Positions 43,675 to 53,821 are shown, numbered from the stretch's first letter. The stretch: 64,000 nt of DNA from Pseudomonas sp. QTF5 (GCF_000512695.2 NZ_AZRW02000010.1:1-64000); one strand, 5' to 3'. Made by a program: numbers and translations. The notes: generated from the letters alone by a model not told the origin.

Positions 43675-43806
43675 TGTGGCGAGGGAGCTTGCTCCCGCTC
43701 GGCTGCGAAGCAGTCGTAATCCTGCCATCGCTGCGTGTCTGAATCTCTGTGATGGATGGTTTTGGGGTCGCTTCGCGACCCAGCGGGAGCAAGCTCCCTC
43801 GCCACA
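43675..43806. repeat. long inverted repeat of a second family (GTGGCGAGGGAGCTTGCTCC)
   Basis: Arms of about 24 bp (TGTGGCGAGGGAGCTTGCTC and complement) with further inner symmetry (GGTCGCTTCGCGACC) and the stretch CTCGGCTGCGAAGCAGTCGT, which also occurs in the repeat at 47932. It lies between hrpA and aceK and is a different class from the GGGAGCGGGC REPs. Confidence 0.88.
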
Positions 43807-43825
43807 GTGTGTTCACTCAGGTGGG

Positions 43826-45547
43826 CTACTCGTTGTCGAGGCCCTTGCGCCGATACGGGAACACATCAATCACCTTCCCCGCCCGAATCGCCTCCTGCAA
43901 ACTCTTCCAGTAATCAGCGTTGTACAACTCTCCGTGCAACTGATCGAACAACTTTCGTTGCCCCGAATCGGCAAACAAAAACGGTGGAAACTCCTCGGGG
44001 AACACATCCAGTGGCCCGATCGAGTACCACGGTTCCGAGGCCATTTCGTCTTCCGGTGTACGCGGTTGCGGGATGTGGCGGAAGTTGGCTTCGGTCAGGA
44101 AGCAGATCTCGTCGTAGTCATAAAACACCACACGACCGTGACGGGTGACGCCAAAGTTTTTCAGCAGCATGTCGCCGGGGAAAATGTTCGCCGCCGCCAG
44201 TTGCTTGATCGCCAGACCGTAATCCTCCAGCGCCTCGCGGACTTGCGCTTCATTGGCGTGTTCCAGATAGAGGTTCAACGGCGTCATCCGGCGCTCGGTC
44301 CAGCAGTGGCGGATCAGCACCGTATCGTCCTCCACCGAGACGGTGGACGCGGCCACTTCGAGCAATTCTTCGAGGCACGCCGGATCGAATTTGCTCAAGG
44401 GGAAACGGAAGTCAGCGAACTCCTGAGTGTCGGCCATGCGCCCGACCCGGTCGACGCTTTTCACCAGACGATACTTTTCGATCACTGTGGCGCGGTCGAC
44501 GTTTTTCGACGGTGAGAAGCGGTCCTTGATGATTTTGAAAACGGTGTTGAAGCCCGGCAGGGTAAACACGCTCATGACCATGCCGCGCACACCGGGGGCC
44601 ATGATGAACTGATCGTCAGTGTTGGCCAGATGATTGATCAGCGCCCGATAGAACTCGGACTTGCCATGCTTGTAAAAGCCAATCGAGGTGTACAGCTCGG
44701 CGATGTGCTTGCCCGGCAGGATGCGTTTGAGAAAGCCTATGAATTCCGCCGGCACCGGCACATCGACCATGAAGTACGATCGGGTGAAGGAGAAGATGAT
44801 CGACACTTCCGCCTCGTCGGTGATCAGCGCATCGATCTGGATGCCTCGGCCTTCGCGGTGCAGCAGCGGAATCACCAGCGGCCATTGCTCATCCTGGGTG
44901 TAAATGCGCCCCACCAGATAGGCACCCTTGTTGCGATAAAGCACCGAGGAAAACAGCTCGACACTCAGTTCCGGGTCCTTGCAGACCCAGTCCGGCAGGT
45001 TCTCGCGCAATTGCGCTTCGAGTCGACGCAAATCGCCGGAAAGGTCGGCGTAATCTTCGCTGAAGCGGTAGTCGGCAAAGATGCTCGTGAGCATGCCCGA
45101 CAACTGTCCATGCGGCTTGTAGAGGCGGGTTTGTGCCGCCCGGGCCCGGTGCAGACTCGGCCGCGTGGTGTGGATGAACATGCAGCCGTCGCTGATCAGG
45201 TCGTGGCTGAACAGCCCGCAGAAAATCGAGTTGTACCAGGTCTCGGAGAGTTCATCGTCGAAGCGCAGGTCGATCAGGCTGATATAAGCGCTTTTGACCA
45301 GCGGCCAGCAGCTGACATCTATCAGCACATCGGTCGCGAACGACTCATGCAAGCGCCCTACCGTTTCGCCGACCTTTTCTTCGTAAAGGTTGATTCGCGC
45401 CGCCGACGCAACTTGCGTCTCTTGCCATTGGGCCTGCTCGAAACGGGCTCGAGCGCCGTCGGTGATTTGACGGAAATGCTCGCGGTAATCGTCAAAGCCA
45501 TCGAGGATCATTCGGGCGATGTCGGTGGCTGGCCAATGCTGCGGCAT
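43826..45547 (-). CDS. aceK: isocitrate dehydrogenase kinase/phosphatase AceK
   Basis: AceK phosphorylates and dephosphorylates isocitrate dehydrogenase to steer carbon into the glyoxylate shunt. The start at 45547 ([15 protein letters not shown], 573 residues; E. coli 578) has CGAGG eight bases upstream; the in-frame ATG at 45661 is less likely. Recognisable stretches are the kinase part with ATP-loop-like [16 protein letters not shown], the catalytic [18 protein letters not shown] and [19 protein letters not shown]. It is separate from aceA/aceB, as is usual in Pseudomonas. Confidence 0.95.
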   Translation of the reverse strand: MPQHWPATDIARMILDGFDDYREHFRQITDGARARFEQAQWQETQVASAARINLYEEKVGETVGRLHESFATDVLIDVSCWPLVKSAYISLIDLRFDDELSETWYNSIFCGLFSHDLISDGCMFIHTTRPSLHRARAAQTRLYKPHGQLSGMLTSIFADYRFSEDYADLSGDLRRLEAQLRENLPDWVCKDPELSVELFSSVLYRNKGAYLVGRIYTQDEQWPLVIPLLHREGRGIQIDALITDEAEVSIIFSFTRSYFMVDVPVPAEFIGFLKRILPGKHIAELYTSIGFYKHGKSEFYRALINHLANTDDQFIMAPGVRGMVMSVFTLPGFNTVFKIIKDRFSPSKNVDRATVIEKYRLVKSVDRVGRMADTQEFADFRFPLSKFDPACLEELLEVAASTVSVEDDTVLIRHCWTERRMTPLNLYLEHANEAQVREALEDYGLAIKQLAAANIFPGDMLLKNFGVTRHGRVVFYDYDEICFLTEANFRHIPQPRTPEDEMASEPWYSIGPLDVFPEEFPPFLFADSGQRKLFDQLHGELYNADYWKSLQEAIRAGKVIDVFPYRRKGLDNE

Positions 45548-45675
45548 AGTGAAACCTCGGCGGCTGTTCTTATCGTTGGAGCCTGAGCTTAGTGGCCCTG
45601 TGTGACGCAACGCAACCATTGCCTTGTGCCCCGACTGGCGCGACACTTGCGTGCCAATCAAGGAAGGAAAGCGCT

Positions 45676-46584
45676 GTGAACCCCGTCGATATCCTGCGTA
45701 TGTTGTCGCTTGCCGCCATTTGGGGGGCGAGCTTTCTGTTCATGCGCGTTATTGCCCCAGTGATTGGCACAATCCCCACTGCTTTTTTCCGTGTGTCGAT
45801 TGCCGCCGTCGGGCTGCTGGTGATCCTTGGGCTGATGCGCATCAGCTGGGATTTCAAAGGCAAACTCAAGACGGTGATGCTGCTCGGGGTGATCAACTCC
45901 GGGATTCCGGCGACTCTTTATTCCGTGGCGGCTCAAGTGCTGCCGGCCGGTTACTCGGCGATTTTCAACGCCACCACGCCTTTGATGGGGGTATTGATCG
46001 GCGGCCTGTTCTTCCATGAAAAGCTCACCGCCGCCAAGCTGGGTGGGGTGTTTCTCGGACTGTTCGGCGTCGGCATTCTCACCCGTGCAGGGCCGGTGGC
46101 GTTCAACATGGAGCTGCTGATGGGCGCACTGGCGTGCCTGATGGCCACCACCTGCTATGGCTTTGCCGGGTTCCTCGCCCGGCGCTGGCTCGACCATGCC
46201 GGTGGCCTCGACAGTCGTCTTTCGGCCCTGGGCAGCATGCTCGGCGCGACGTTGTTGTTGCTGCCGATGTTTGGCTACAGCGTGATCAGCCAGCCACCGG
46301 AGAGCTGGGGCGGCTGGAGTGTCTGGTTGTCGTTGCTGGGGTTGGGTTTGGTATGCACGGCCTTTGCCTACATTATTTACTTCCGTTTGCTCAGCTCGAT
46401 TGGCCCGGTCAAATCGATGACCGTGACCTTCATGATTCCGCCGTTCGGCGTGTTGTGGGGGGCGCTGTTGCTGGATGAGCCGTTGTCGATGGCGCATCTC
46501 TATGGTGGGGTGTTGATTGCGCTGGCGTTGTGGCTGGTGTTGAAGCGGGCGGTGGTGAAACCGGTTGAAGTGGTTGCTCGGTAG
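45676..46584 (+). CDS. EamA-family (DMT) transporter
   Basis: A 302-residue inner-membrane exporter of the drug/metabolite transporter superfamily with ten helices in two EamA repeats ([16 protein letters not shown] near the start, and the second half from about 150). The start is a GTG at 45676, with AGGAAGGAAA six bases upstream, in preference to an ATG at 45592. Substrate unknown; such proteins often export amino acids. It converges on a second EamA gene through a bidirectional terminator. Confidence 0.9.
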   Translation: MNPVDILRMLSLAAIWGASFLFMRVIAPVIGTIPTAFFRVSIAAVGLLVILGLMRISWDFKGKLKTVMLLGVINSGIPATLYSVAAQVLPAGYSAIFNATTPLMGVLIGGLFFHEKLTAAKLGGVFLGLFGVGILTRAGPVAFNMELLMGALACLMATTCYGFAGFLARRWLDHAGGLDSRLSALGSMLGATLLLLPMFGYSVISQPPESWGGWSVWLSLLGLGLVCTAFAYIIYFRLLSSIGPVKSMTVTFMIPPFGVLWGALLLDEPLSMAHLYGGVLIALALWLVLKRAVVKPVEVVAR

Positions 46585-46601
46585 TGCTGCTGACAATGCC
46601 A

Positions 46602-46660
46602 TCGCGAGCAAGCTCGCTCCCACAATGGATCGGTGTCACGACGAAGATCCAATGTGGGAA
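46602..46660. repeat. degenerate REP pair
   Basis: A left unit (TCGCGAGCAAGCTCGCTCCC) is complete, while the right one is reduced to AATGTGGGAACGG, which runs into the terminator stem. This is a decayed pair. Confidence 0.75.
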
Positions 46661-46664
46661 CGGT

Positions 46665-46697
46665 GCCCGGAGTAATGCTCCGGGCTTGTTTTGTTTC
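46665..46697 (+). terminator. terminator between convergent EamA genes
   Basis: GCCCGGAG-TAATG-CTCCGGGC is an 8-bp GC-rich stem followed by TTGTTTTGTTT on the plus strand. It ends next to the stop codon of the convergent gene. Confidence 0.88.
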
Positions 46698-47559
46698 AAG
46701 CAGTTTTACGGAAGACGAATACCAGACCAATGATGATCAGCAGCATGCCGAGCATGCTCAATGCTGCCAGGCGGTTGCCAAAAATCAGGTAGTCCATCAC
46801 CGCCGTTACCGCCGGCACCAGGTAAAACAGGCTGGTGACATTCACCAGATTGCCCCGGGCGATCAGTCGATACAGCAGCAGCGTCGCCAGCACTGATACC
46901 ACCAACCCCATCCACAACACCGGCACGATGAACCCTGTGCTGTGTTCGACGTGAAACGGCTGGAATGGCACGAAGATCCCGCAGAGCAACAACCCGGCAA
47001 GGTACTGCACCGGCAGCGTGCCGAGGGGATTGTCGGTAATGCGCTTCTGCATGATCGAACCGAACGTCATGCTCGCCAGCGCCAACAGACCGAAGAGCAT
47101 TCCGGCCAACGACATGCCGGCCAGACCGATGCCCTGATAGACCACCATGATCAACCCGGCCAAGCCCAACGCCAGACCGAACATCCGGCTTATCGATCGG
47201 TGCCGCTCCATGATCACTACGGTGAGAATCGGTTGAACGCCCATGATGGTTGCCATCATCCCCGGCGTGACTTTGAGGTCGAGAGCCAGCAGATAGAAAA
47301 TCTGATAGGCCCCCAGCAACACCATGCCCGTGGCCATCGCATACAACATCGGCTTGCCGCCTTTGGGCAGTTTCAACTTGAGTAACGGCATCAGCAGCAC
47401 CAGCCCGCACAGGGCAATGGCGAAGCGAATCAGCAGAAAGGCAAAGGGTGACGCATGGGCCAAGCCCCATTTGGAGAAGATCGCCCCGCTGCTCCACAGC
47501 AAAACGAACAGGCTTGTGGACGCCGCCGCGAGCGCGGATTTTTTCGAAAGGACAAACAT
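46696..47559 (-). CDS. EamA-family (DMT) transporter
   Basis: A 287-residue exporter with ten predicted helices (start MFVLSKKSALAAASTSLFVLLWSSGAIFSKWGLAHASPF, ending VFRKTA). It is only distantly like its convergent neighbour. The start at 47559 has AGGTGG six bases upstream. Upstream, a 54-codon frame (47667-47831) followed by a small stem and T-run (47581-47604) suggests a leader peptide with attenuation, as for amino-acid exporters. The substrate is unknown. Confidence 0.88.
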   Translation of the reverse strand: MFVLSKKSALAAASTSLFVLLWSSGAIFSKWGLAHASPFAFLLIRFAIALCGLVLLMPLLKLKLPKGGKPMLYAMATGMVLLGAYQIFYLLALDLKVTPGMMATIMGVQPILTVVIMERHRSISRMFGLALGLAGLIMVVYQGIGLAGMSLAGMLFGLLALASMTFGSIMQKRITDNPLGTLPVQYLAGLLLCGIFVPFQPFHVEHSTGFIVPVLWMGLVVSVLATLLLYRLIARGNLVNVTSLFYLVPAVTAVMDYLIFGNRLAALSMLGMLLIIIGLVFVFRKTA

Positions 47560-47666
47560 GAATACCACCTGTAGTCAGGCAAAAAGCCAACTCAGCCGAG
47601 GCTGAAATTCAGTAGTTTTTTCAGGCGCTTTTTCAGGCGGGCATGGGAACAGCAGAAAAAAGCTGA

Positions 47667-47831
47667 TCAGCCCGAGAAGCCAACGCCCGGCGGTGAGACG
47701 ACTGCGCACACCGGCGTGCTACTGACAGGTGGAGGGTAATGACTGATCTGCGCAGGCTGCTGATCCCCGCACGGCACGACGCCAGCGTTGACCGCTGAAT
47801 CGACTACCGCGTTGATGAGGGAAGCTGGCAT
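47667..47831 (-). CDS. candidate leader peptide upstream of the EamA gene
   Basis: A 54-residue frame (MPASLINAVVDSAVNAGVV, then YPPPVSSTPVCAVVSPP) ends about 108 bases before the EamA start. It has three consecutive prolines and several Val, Ser and Pro codons, which can stall ribosomes. A stem (CAGCC-TC-GGCTG, overlapping AGCC...GGCT-TTTTT) lies between it and the EamA gene. There is no clear ribosome site. Real leader or chance: undecided. Confidence 0.35.
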   Translation of the reverse strand: MPASLINAVVDSAVNAGVVPCGDQQPAQISHYPPPVSSTPVCAVVSPPGVGFSG

Positions 47832-47931
47832 GGGCTGATCTTTTTTGATGGGTGAAGGAGTGGTTCAGGAAACCACCGAGGGCCGACTATAACCAGCGCG
47901 TGACATGGATTGCAATGACTTGGACAAAGGG

Positions 47932-48075
47932 CTGTAGCAGCTGTCGAGCTCCAGCGAGGCTGCGTTCGGCTGCGAAGCAGTCGTCAATCCAATCACCTTG
48001 GTTTACCCGAAACACCACATTGGCTGATTTTACGTCTGCTTCGCAGCCGAACGCAGGCTTCGCCAGCTGCTACAG
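47932..48075. repeat. inverted repeat of the CTGTAGCAGCTG type
   Basis: TGTAGCAGCTGTCGAGC and GCCAGCTGCTACAG form the outer arms, with inner GCGTTCGGCTGCGAAGCAG and CTGCTTCGCAGCCGAACGC. It is a separate dispersed-repeat class sharing its inner part with 43675-43806. The other bases from 47832 to 48128 show nothing recognisable. Confidence 0.85.
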
Positions 48076-48128
48076 ATCGCATTACGGCTTAACTGACTGG
48101 GGATGGCTTTTTTGTGCAGAAACCAACC

Positions 48129-49067
48129 TCAACCAAACAGCCAATACCCCAACAACGTCAACACCACCACCGCCAGTACCGGCCGCAGTACCCGGTAGGC
48201 CTTGGGGTTACGACGCTTCCACTGTTTGACCACACCGCTGAATGTGTCGCTGAAGTTCTTGCTCCAGGCATAGGCCTGATTGATCCCGCCAACGCGTTCA
48301 TCATCAAGGTTCTGGGGTGCAGTGGCGCGCCCCAGCAAGCCGCTGATCGAGCGGTTGATATGGGTCATGAGGCGATTGCTCAGCGGTCGCTCGATGTCAC
48401 AAAAAAGGATGACGCGGGTTTGCTCGGTTTCGTTCTTGACCCAATGCACGTAGGTTTCATCGAACATCACATCTTCACCATCACGCCAGGCGTAAACCTG
48501 ACCATCAACGAAGATGCGGCAATCGTCGGAGTTCGGTGTCGACAGCCCCAGGTGATAACGCAGGGAACCGGCGAACGGGTCGCGATGCGGATTGAGATGA
48601 CTGCCACCGGGCAGCAGCGCAAACATGGCGCCTTTGACGTTGGGAATACTGCTGACCAACGCCACGGTTTTCGGGCACAAGGCTTCGGCCGATGGCAGCG
48701 GTTTGTCGTACCACTTTAAGTAAAAACGCTTCCAGCCCTTCCTGAAGAACGAACCGAAACCGGCGTCGTTGTTCTTTTCGGCAGCGCGAATGTAGCCCTC
48801 GTCGAACAAGTGCATGGCTTCGTCGCGGATAACTTCCCAATTGTTCCTGAGCACATCCAGTTCGGGAAACTTGCTGCGGTCCAGGTAGGGTTTGGACGGT
48901 ACGCCGGAGAACAGGTACATCAGGGCGTTATAGGGTGCAAACAAGGCCGAATGATTGACGAGCTGACGCAAAACCGGCAAACGCGCCTTGCCACGCAAGT
49001 GCACATAGAGCGTGCTGCCGAGGAACAGCAACAACACCGAAGCCTTCGCGACAAAGGAAAAGCTCAT
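48129..49067 (-). CDS. lpxO: LpxO-type lipid A / aspartyl-asparaginyl beta-hydroxylase
   Basis: A 312-residue Fe(II)/2-oxoglutarate-dependent dioxygenase of the aspartyl/asparaginyl hydroxylase family, like Salmonella and Pseudomonas LpxO, which 2-hydroxylates a secondary acyl chain of lipid A. A membrane helix is at each end (about 5-22 and 290-310). The iron ligands are H-x-D in NPHRDPFAGSLRYH (about 178-180) and the later His in DETYVHWVKNE. The position at the inner membrane fits LpxO. Single gene, with a REP pair upstream. Confidence 0.88.
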   Translation of the reverse strand: MSFSFVAKASVLLLFLGSTLYVHLRGKARLPVLRQLVNHSALFAPYNALMYLFSGVPSKPYLDRSKFPELDVLRNNWEVIRDEAMHLFDEGYIRAAEKNNDAGFGSFFRKGWKRFYLKWYDKPLPSAEALCPKTVALVSSIPNVKGAMFALLPGGSHLNPHRDPFAGSLRYHLGLSTPNSDDCRIFVDGQVYAWRDGEDVMFDETYVHWVKNETEQTRVILFCDIERPLSNRLMTHINRSISGLLGRATAPQNLDDERVGGINQAYAWSKNFSDTFSGVVKQWKRRNPKAYRVLRPVLAVVVLTLLGYWLFG

Positions 49068-49251
49068 CTACAACTCCCTGATGGTAGGTAACTTTGCACA
49101 ACGCCATTTACCCGACGTGGCAGTCGGCCATGATCAACACTACCGGCCTCGGGAAAAACCCGCATAACTCAACATTCAGTGTTAAGGATTACGCAATAAA
49201 CATCTATTAACACAAGGTTCCTGAACGGGGGCTGACATTAATCAACCCCTA

Positions 49252-49345
49252 TTGTAGGAGCGAGGCTTGCCCGCGAAGAACGATGACGCGTAATACCTGA
49301 AAAACCGCGCTGCATTCTTCGCGGGCAAGCCCCGCACCCACAGGA
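49252..49345. repeat. REP pair nearly identical to 6954-7061
   Basis: TGTAGGAGCGAGGCTTGCCC, centre GAACGATGACGCGTAATACC and the right unit match the copy 42 kb away, apart from single-base changes (a C for G in the centre, and CCCCGCACCC for CCTCGCTCCC). The remainder of 49068-49420 holds only the lpxO promoter area and the cysK 3' flank. Confidence 0.92.
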
Positions 49346-49420
49346 CTTTCGTCGCTCAAATTTCTTAACTTACCGACATTGGGACTTGCTCCCGTTCGCC
49401 TGCGAAGTAGCCGTAAAACG

Positions 49421-50395
49421 TTATTGCTGGTTTTCCTGTTCGGTAAACAAGTCACTGAACAACATGCTCGACAGGTAGCGCTCGCCAGAGTCGGGCAGGA
49501 TCACCACGATGGTCTTGCCCTGCATCTCCGGGGTTTCGGCCAGCCGCACAGCCACCGCCATGGCGGCGCCGCACGAGATACCGCTCAAAATCCCTTCTTC
49601 CTGCATCAGGCGCAGGGCCATCGCCTTGGACTCATCGTCGCTGACCAGTTCGACTCGGTCGACCATCGACAGATCCAGGTTCTTCGGCACAAAGCCAGCG
49701 CCGATGCCCTGGATTTTGTGGGGGCTCGGTTTGATCTCTTCCCCGGCCATCGCCTGGGTAATCACCGGAGACACCACCGGCTCCACCGCCACCGAGATTA
49801 TCGGTTTGCCCTGGGTATTCTTGATATACCGCGAAACCCCGGTAATGGTTCCACCCGTTCCGACGCCCGCGACCAGTACATCGACTGCGCCGTCGGTGTC
49901 GTTCCAGATTTCCGGCCCGGTGGTTTTTTCGTGGATGGCCGGGTTGGCCGGGTTTTCGAACTGCGCCGGCATGAAGTAAGTGGACGGGTCGCTGGCGAGG
50001 ATTTCGGTAGCTTTCTCGATCGCACCTTTCATGCCTTTGGCCGGCTCCGTCAACACCAGTTCGGCACCAAGAGCCTTGAGCACCTTGCGTCGTTCGATGC
50101 TCATGGACGCCGGCATGGTCAGCACCAGCCGGTAACCGCGGGCGGCGGCAACGAATGCCAGGCCGATGCCGGTATTGCCAGAGGTCGGTTCGATGATGGT
50201 CATGCCAGGCTTGAGTTTGCCGCTGCTTTCGGCCTCCCAGATCATGTTCGCGCCTATCCGGCACTTGACCGAATAACCGGGGTTGCGCCCTTCGATCTTG
50301 GCCAGGATGGTGACACCGCGCGGGGCGATACGGTTGATTTGCACCAGCGGCGTATTGCCAATGGAATGGGCGTTGTCAGCATAGATACGGCTCAT
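49421..50395 (-). CDS. cysK: cysteine synthase A
   Basis: O-acetylserine sulfhydrylase, 324 residues, PLP-dependent, making L-cysteine from O-acetylserine and sulfide. The PLP lysine is in [17 protein letters not shown] (Lys 44), the substrate loop is [13 protein letters not shown], and the phosphate-binding loop is [14 protein letters not shown]. The length fits CysK rather than CysM. Single gene; no cysE alongside. Confidence 0.95.
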   Translation of the reverse strand: MSRIYADNAHSIGNTPLVQINRIAPRGVTILAKIEGRNPGYSVKCRIGANMIWEAESSGKLKPGMTIIEPTSGNTGIGLAFVAAARGYRLVLTMPASMSIERRKVLKALGAELVLTEPAKGMKGAIEKATEILASDPSTYFMPAQFENPANPAIHEKTTGPEIWNDTDGAVDVLVAGVGTGGTITGVSRYIKNTQGKPIISVAVEPVVSPVITQAMAGEEIKPSPHKIQGIGAGFVPKNLDLSMVDRVELVSDDESKAMALRLMQEEGILSGISCGAAMAVAVRLAETPEMQGKTIVVILPDSGERYLSSMLFSDLFTEQENQQ

Positions 50396-50521
50396 GGCTG
50401 GGTCCTTATACAGCGTTGAATTAGCTGTCCAAGGTATGCCTGTTACCCGTGGTCGTCCAGTCAGTCGAACGTCCGCTTACCCCCGCAGTCAATCGCTTTA
50501 TACCGCCAGAGATTTGCCATC

Positions 50522-51595
50522 ATGAAGCGTCGATACAGTTGGCCCTTGTGGATCCTCGCCGGCCTTGTTGTGCTGCTGGTTGCCCTGCACATTGCCCTGC
50601 CCTACATGGTGCGCGATTACCTCAACGAGAGATTGGCGAACATGGGTGACTACAGCGGGCAGATTACCGACGTAGACCTGGCCCTGTGGCGCGGCGCCTA
50701 CAAAATCAATGGACTGAAAATCGTCAAGGTCAATGGCAAGGTCCCCGTGCCTTTCGTCAACGCGCCATTGATTGACCTGTCCGTCAGCTGGCACTCGCTC
50801 TGGTACGACCATGCCGTGGTGGCCGAGGCGCAGTTCGATAAACCCGAGGTGAACTTCGTCGACGGTGCCAACAAGAAAAACTCCCAGACCGGTCAGGGCA
50901 CCGACTGGCGGGCACAATTGGAAAAACTGCTGCCGATCACCCTGAACGAAGTGCGGATCAACGACGGCCGGGTCACCTTTCGAAACTTCAATTCAAAACC
51001 GCCCGTAAACATGAATGCCACTCAGGTCAATGCCAGCATTTACAACCTGACCAACGTGGTCGACACCGAAGGCAAACGCGACGCCCGTTTCGATGGCAAA
51101 GCTCTGTTGCTGGGGCATGCGCCGCTGGAAACATCGGCAACCTTCGACCCGCTGAGCAATTTCGAAGACTTCAAATTTCGCCTGCGCGCCAGGAACATTC
51201 AACTCAAACGCATGAACGACTTCGCCTCGGCCTACGGCAAGTTCGACTTCAACGCCGGCCATGGTGATGTGGTCATCGAAGCCGAAGCCAAAAAGGGGCA
51301 ACTTACCGGCTACATCAAGCCGCTATTGCGGGACGTCGATGTGTTCGATTGGCAACAGGACGTGGAAAACAAAAACAAAGGGGTTTTCCGTTCCATCTGG
51401 GAAGCGCTCGTCGGGGGCACCGAGAACGTGCTGAAGAACCAGCCGAAAAACCAGTTTGCCACTCGCGTCCAGCTCAGAGGCAACGTACATCAGAAAAATA
51501 TCAGCGCATTCGAGGCGTTTTTGCAGATTTTACGTAATGGTTTCATCCAGGCTTTCAATGCCCAGTACGAACGGCCCAAGCCGGATACAGACTGA
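50522..51595 (+). CDS. DUF748 / AsmA-like membrane-anchored protein
   Basis: A 357-residue protein with one N-terminal membrane anchor (about 7-28, WPLWILAGLVVLLVALHIAL) and a periplasmic domain of beta-rich repeats (GQITDVDLALWRGAYKINGL) as in DUF748/AsmA-like proteins, thought to act in envelope lipid transport or outer-membrane homeostasis. No enzyme motifs. Divergent from cysK. Confidence 0.85.
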   Translation: MKRRYSWPLWILAGLVVLLVALHIALPYMVRDYLNERLANMGDYSGQITDVDLALWRGAYKINGLKIVKVNGKVPVPFVNAPLIDLSVSWHSLWYDHAVVAEAQFDKPEVNFVDGANKKNSQTGQGTDWRAQLEKLLPITLNEVRINDGRVTFRNFNSKPPVNMNATQVNASIYNLTNVVDTEGKRDARFDGKALLLGHAPLETSATFDPLSNFEDFKFRLRARNIQLKRMNDFASAYGKFDFNAGHGDVVIEAEAKKGQLTGYIKPLLRDVDVFDWQQDVENKNKGVFRSIWEALVGGTENVLKNQPKNQFATRVQLRGNVHQKNISAFEAFLQILRNGFIQAFNAQYERPKPDTD

Positions 51596-51739
51596 GTCAA
51601 GATGTGACGCCCCATTCAGAGACTGAATAAGCCGTCTGCGTTCACAGTCGACCGGGCAGCGCGTTATAGTCGAGCCTGACAATTTATTGCGCCCCGCCCT
51701 GCCTCGTTCAGGTCGGCGTTACCGTTCGAGGATTAGCAG

Positions 51740-52585
51740 ATGAAGTTCGAAGGCACCCAGGCCTACGTCGCCACCGATGACCTGAAGCTGGCGGTCAACG
51801 CCGCCATCACTCTGGAACGGCCACTGCTGGTCAAGGGTGAGCCTGGCACCGGCAAGACCATGCTCGCCGAGCAACTGGCCGAGTCCTTCGGCGCCAAGTT
51901 GATTACCTGGCACATCAAGTCCACCACCAAGGCGCATCAGGGCCTGTACGAGTACGACGCGGTCAGCCGCCTGCGGGACTCGCAGCTGGGTACGGAGAAG
52001 GTCCACGACGTTCGCAACTACCTGAAAAAGGGCAAGCTCTGGGAGGCTTTCGAGTCCGAAGAGCGGGTGATTCTGCTGATCGACGAAATCGACAAGGCCG
52101 ACATCGAGTTCCCCAACGATTTGCTGCAAGAACTCGACAAAATGGAGTTCTACGTTTACGAAATCGACGAGACCATCAAGGCCAAGAAACGCCCGATCAT
52201 CATCATTACTTCCAACAACGAGAAAGAACTGCCGGACGCCTTCCTGCGCCGCTGCTTCTTCCACTACATCGCCTTCCCGGATCGCGTCACGATGCAACGG
52301 ATCGTCGACGTGCATTACCCGAACATCAAGAAAGACCTGGTCAGCGAAGCGCTGGACGTGTTCTTCGACGTGCGCAAAGTGCCGGGCCTGAAGAAGAAGC
52401 CATCGACTTCCGAACTGGTGGACTGGCTGAAGTTGCTGATGGCCGACAACATTGGCGAAGCGGTGCTGCGCGAGCGCGATCCGACCAAGGCCATTCCGCC
52501 ACTGGCCGGCGCGTTGGTGAAAAATGAACAAGACGTGCAATTGCTCGAGCGCCTGGCGTTCATGAGCCGTCGCGGCACGCGCTGA
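51740..52585 (+). CDS. MoxR-family AAA+ ATPase
   Basis: A 281-residue ATPase with Walker A GEPGTGKTM (about 33-41), Walker B LLIDEIDKAD (about 113-122), sensor 1 IIITSNNEKELPDAFLRRCFFHY with arginine finger, and a C-terminal helical lid. MoxR proteins act as chaperones that insert metal or mature complexes, paired with VWA proteins. The next gene, 33 bases downstream, is such a VWA partner. Confidence 0.92.
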   Translation: MKFEGTQAYVATDDLKLAVNAAITLERPLLVKGEPGTGKTMLAEQLAESFGAKLITWHIKSTTKAHQGLYEYDAVSRLRDSQLGTEKVHDVRNYLKKGKLWEAFESEERVILLIDEIDKADIEFPNDLLQELDKMEFYVYEIDETIKAKKRPIIIITSNNEKELPDAFLRRCFFHYIAFPDRVTMQRIVDVHYPNIKKDLVSEALDVFFDVRKVPGLKKKPSTSELVDWLKLLMADNIGEAVLRERDPTKAIPPLAGALVKNEQDVQLLERLAFMSRRGTR

Positions 52586-52618
52586 TCCCTCTGTTTAACA
52601 AGATAGAGGGCGATAACC

Positions 52619-53797
52619 ATGCTGCTCAACCTGTTCAATGAAATGCGTGCAGCCAAGGTGCCGGTCTCGGTGCGTGAGCTGCTGGACCTGATCAACGCGC
52701 TGAAACAGCGCGTGACCTTCGCCGACATGGACGAGTTCTATTACTTGTCGCGGGCGATTCTGGTGAAGGACGAAAAGCATTTCGACAAGTTCGACCGGGC
52801 GTTCGGTGCCTACTTCAATGGCCTGGAAAAGCTCGACGATCACCTTCAGGCGTTGATCCCGGAAGATTGGCTGCGCAAGGAATTCGAGCGTTCCCTGACC
52901 GATGAAGAGCGGGCCGCGATCCAGTCCCTCGGTGGCCTGGACAAGCTGATCGAAGAGTTCAAGAAGCGCCTGGAAGAACAGAAAGAACGCCATGCCGGTG
53001 GCAACAAGTGGATCGGCACCGGCGGCACCAGCCCGTTCGGCTCCGGCGGCTTCAACCCGGAAGGCATTCGGGTCGGCGATGCCGGCAAGCGTCAAGGCAA
53101 AGCGGTAAAAGTCTGGGATCAGCGCGAGTACAAGAACCTCGACGATTCGGTCGAACTGGGCACGCGCAACATCAAGGTCGCCCTGCGTCGCCTGCGTAAA
53201 TTCGCTCGTCAAGGTGCCGCGGAAGAACTGGACATCGACGGCACCATCGACCATACCGCGCGCGATGCCGGGTTGCTGAACATCCAGATGCGTCCGGAGC
53301 GGCGCAACACCGTCAAGTTGCTGCTGCTGTTCGACATCGGCGGCTCGATGGACGCCCACGTGAAGATCTGTGAAGAACTGTTCTCGGCCTGCAAGACCGA
53401 ATTCAAGCACCTGGAGTACTTCTACTTTCACAACTTCATTTATGAATCGGTGTGGAAGAACAACATGCGCCGCACCTCCGAGCGCACCGCCACCCAGGAC
53501 CTGCTGCACAAGTATGGCGCGGACTACAAAGTGATCTTCATCGGCGACGCCGCCATGGCGCCCTATGAAATCACCCAGGCCGGCGGCAGCGTCGAGCACT
53601 GGAACGAAGAAGCCGGTTACGTGTGGATGCAACGCTTCAAGGAAAAGTACAAGAAGCTCATCTGGATCAACCCGTACCCGAAAGACACCTGGGGCTATAC
53701 CTCGTCGACCAACATCGTGCGGGATTTGATTGATGACCAGATGTATCCGCTGACGTTGCGGGGGTTGGAGGAAGGGATGCGGTTTCTTTCCAAATAG
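52619..53797 (+). CDS. VWA domain-containing protein, CoxE-like partner of MoxR
   Basis: A 392-residue protein with a CoxE-type N-domain and a C-terminal VWA fold from about 225 (LLLLFDIGGSMDAHVK). The MIDAS motif reads D-I-G-G-S where D-x-S-x-S is normal, so metal binding may be altered. With the MoxR gene it forms the common two-gene unit for complex maturation. It has no signal peptide. The target complex is not nearby. AGGGCGATAACC precedes the start. Confidence 0.9.
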   Translation: MLLNLFNEMRAAKVPVSVRELLDLINALKQRVTFADMDEFYYLSRAILVKDEKHFDKFDRAFGAYFNGLEKLDDHLQALIPEDWLRKEFERSLTDEERAAIQSLGGLDKLIEEFKKRLEEQKERHAGGNKWIGTGGTSPFGSGGFNPEGIRVGDAGKRQGKAVKVWDQREYKNLDDSVELGTRNIKVALRRLRKFARQGAAEELDIDGTIDHTARDAGLLNIQMRPERRNTVKLLLLFDIGGSMDAHVKICEELFSACKTEFKHLEYFYFHNFIYESVWKNNMRRTSERTATQDLLHKYGADYKVIFIGDAAMAPYEITQAGGSVEHWNEEAGYVWMQRFKEKYKKLIWINPYPKDTWGYTSSTNIVRDLIDDQMYPLTLRGLEEGMRFLSK

Positions 53798-53821
53798 AGA
53801 TTTTTGTTGTCTGTGATGCCG

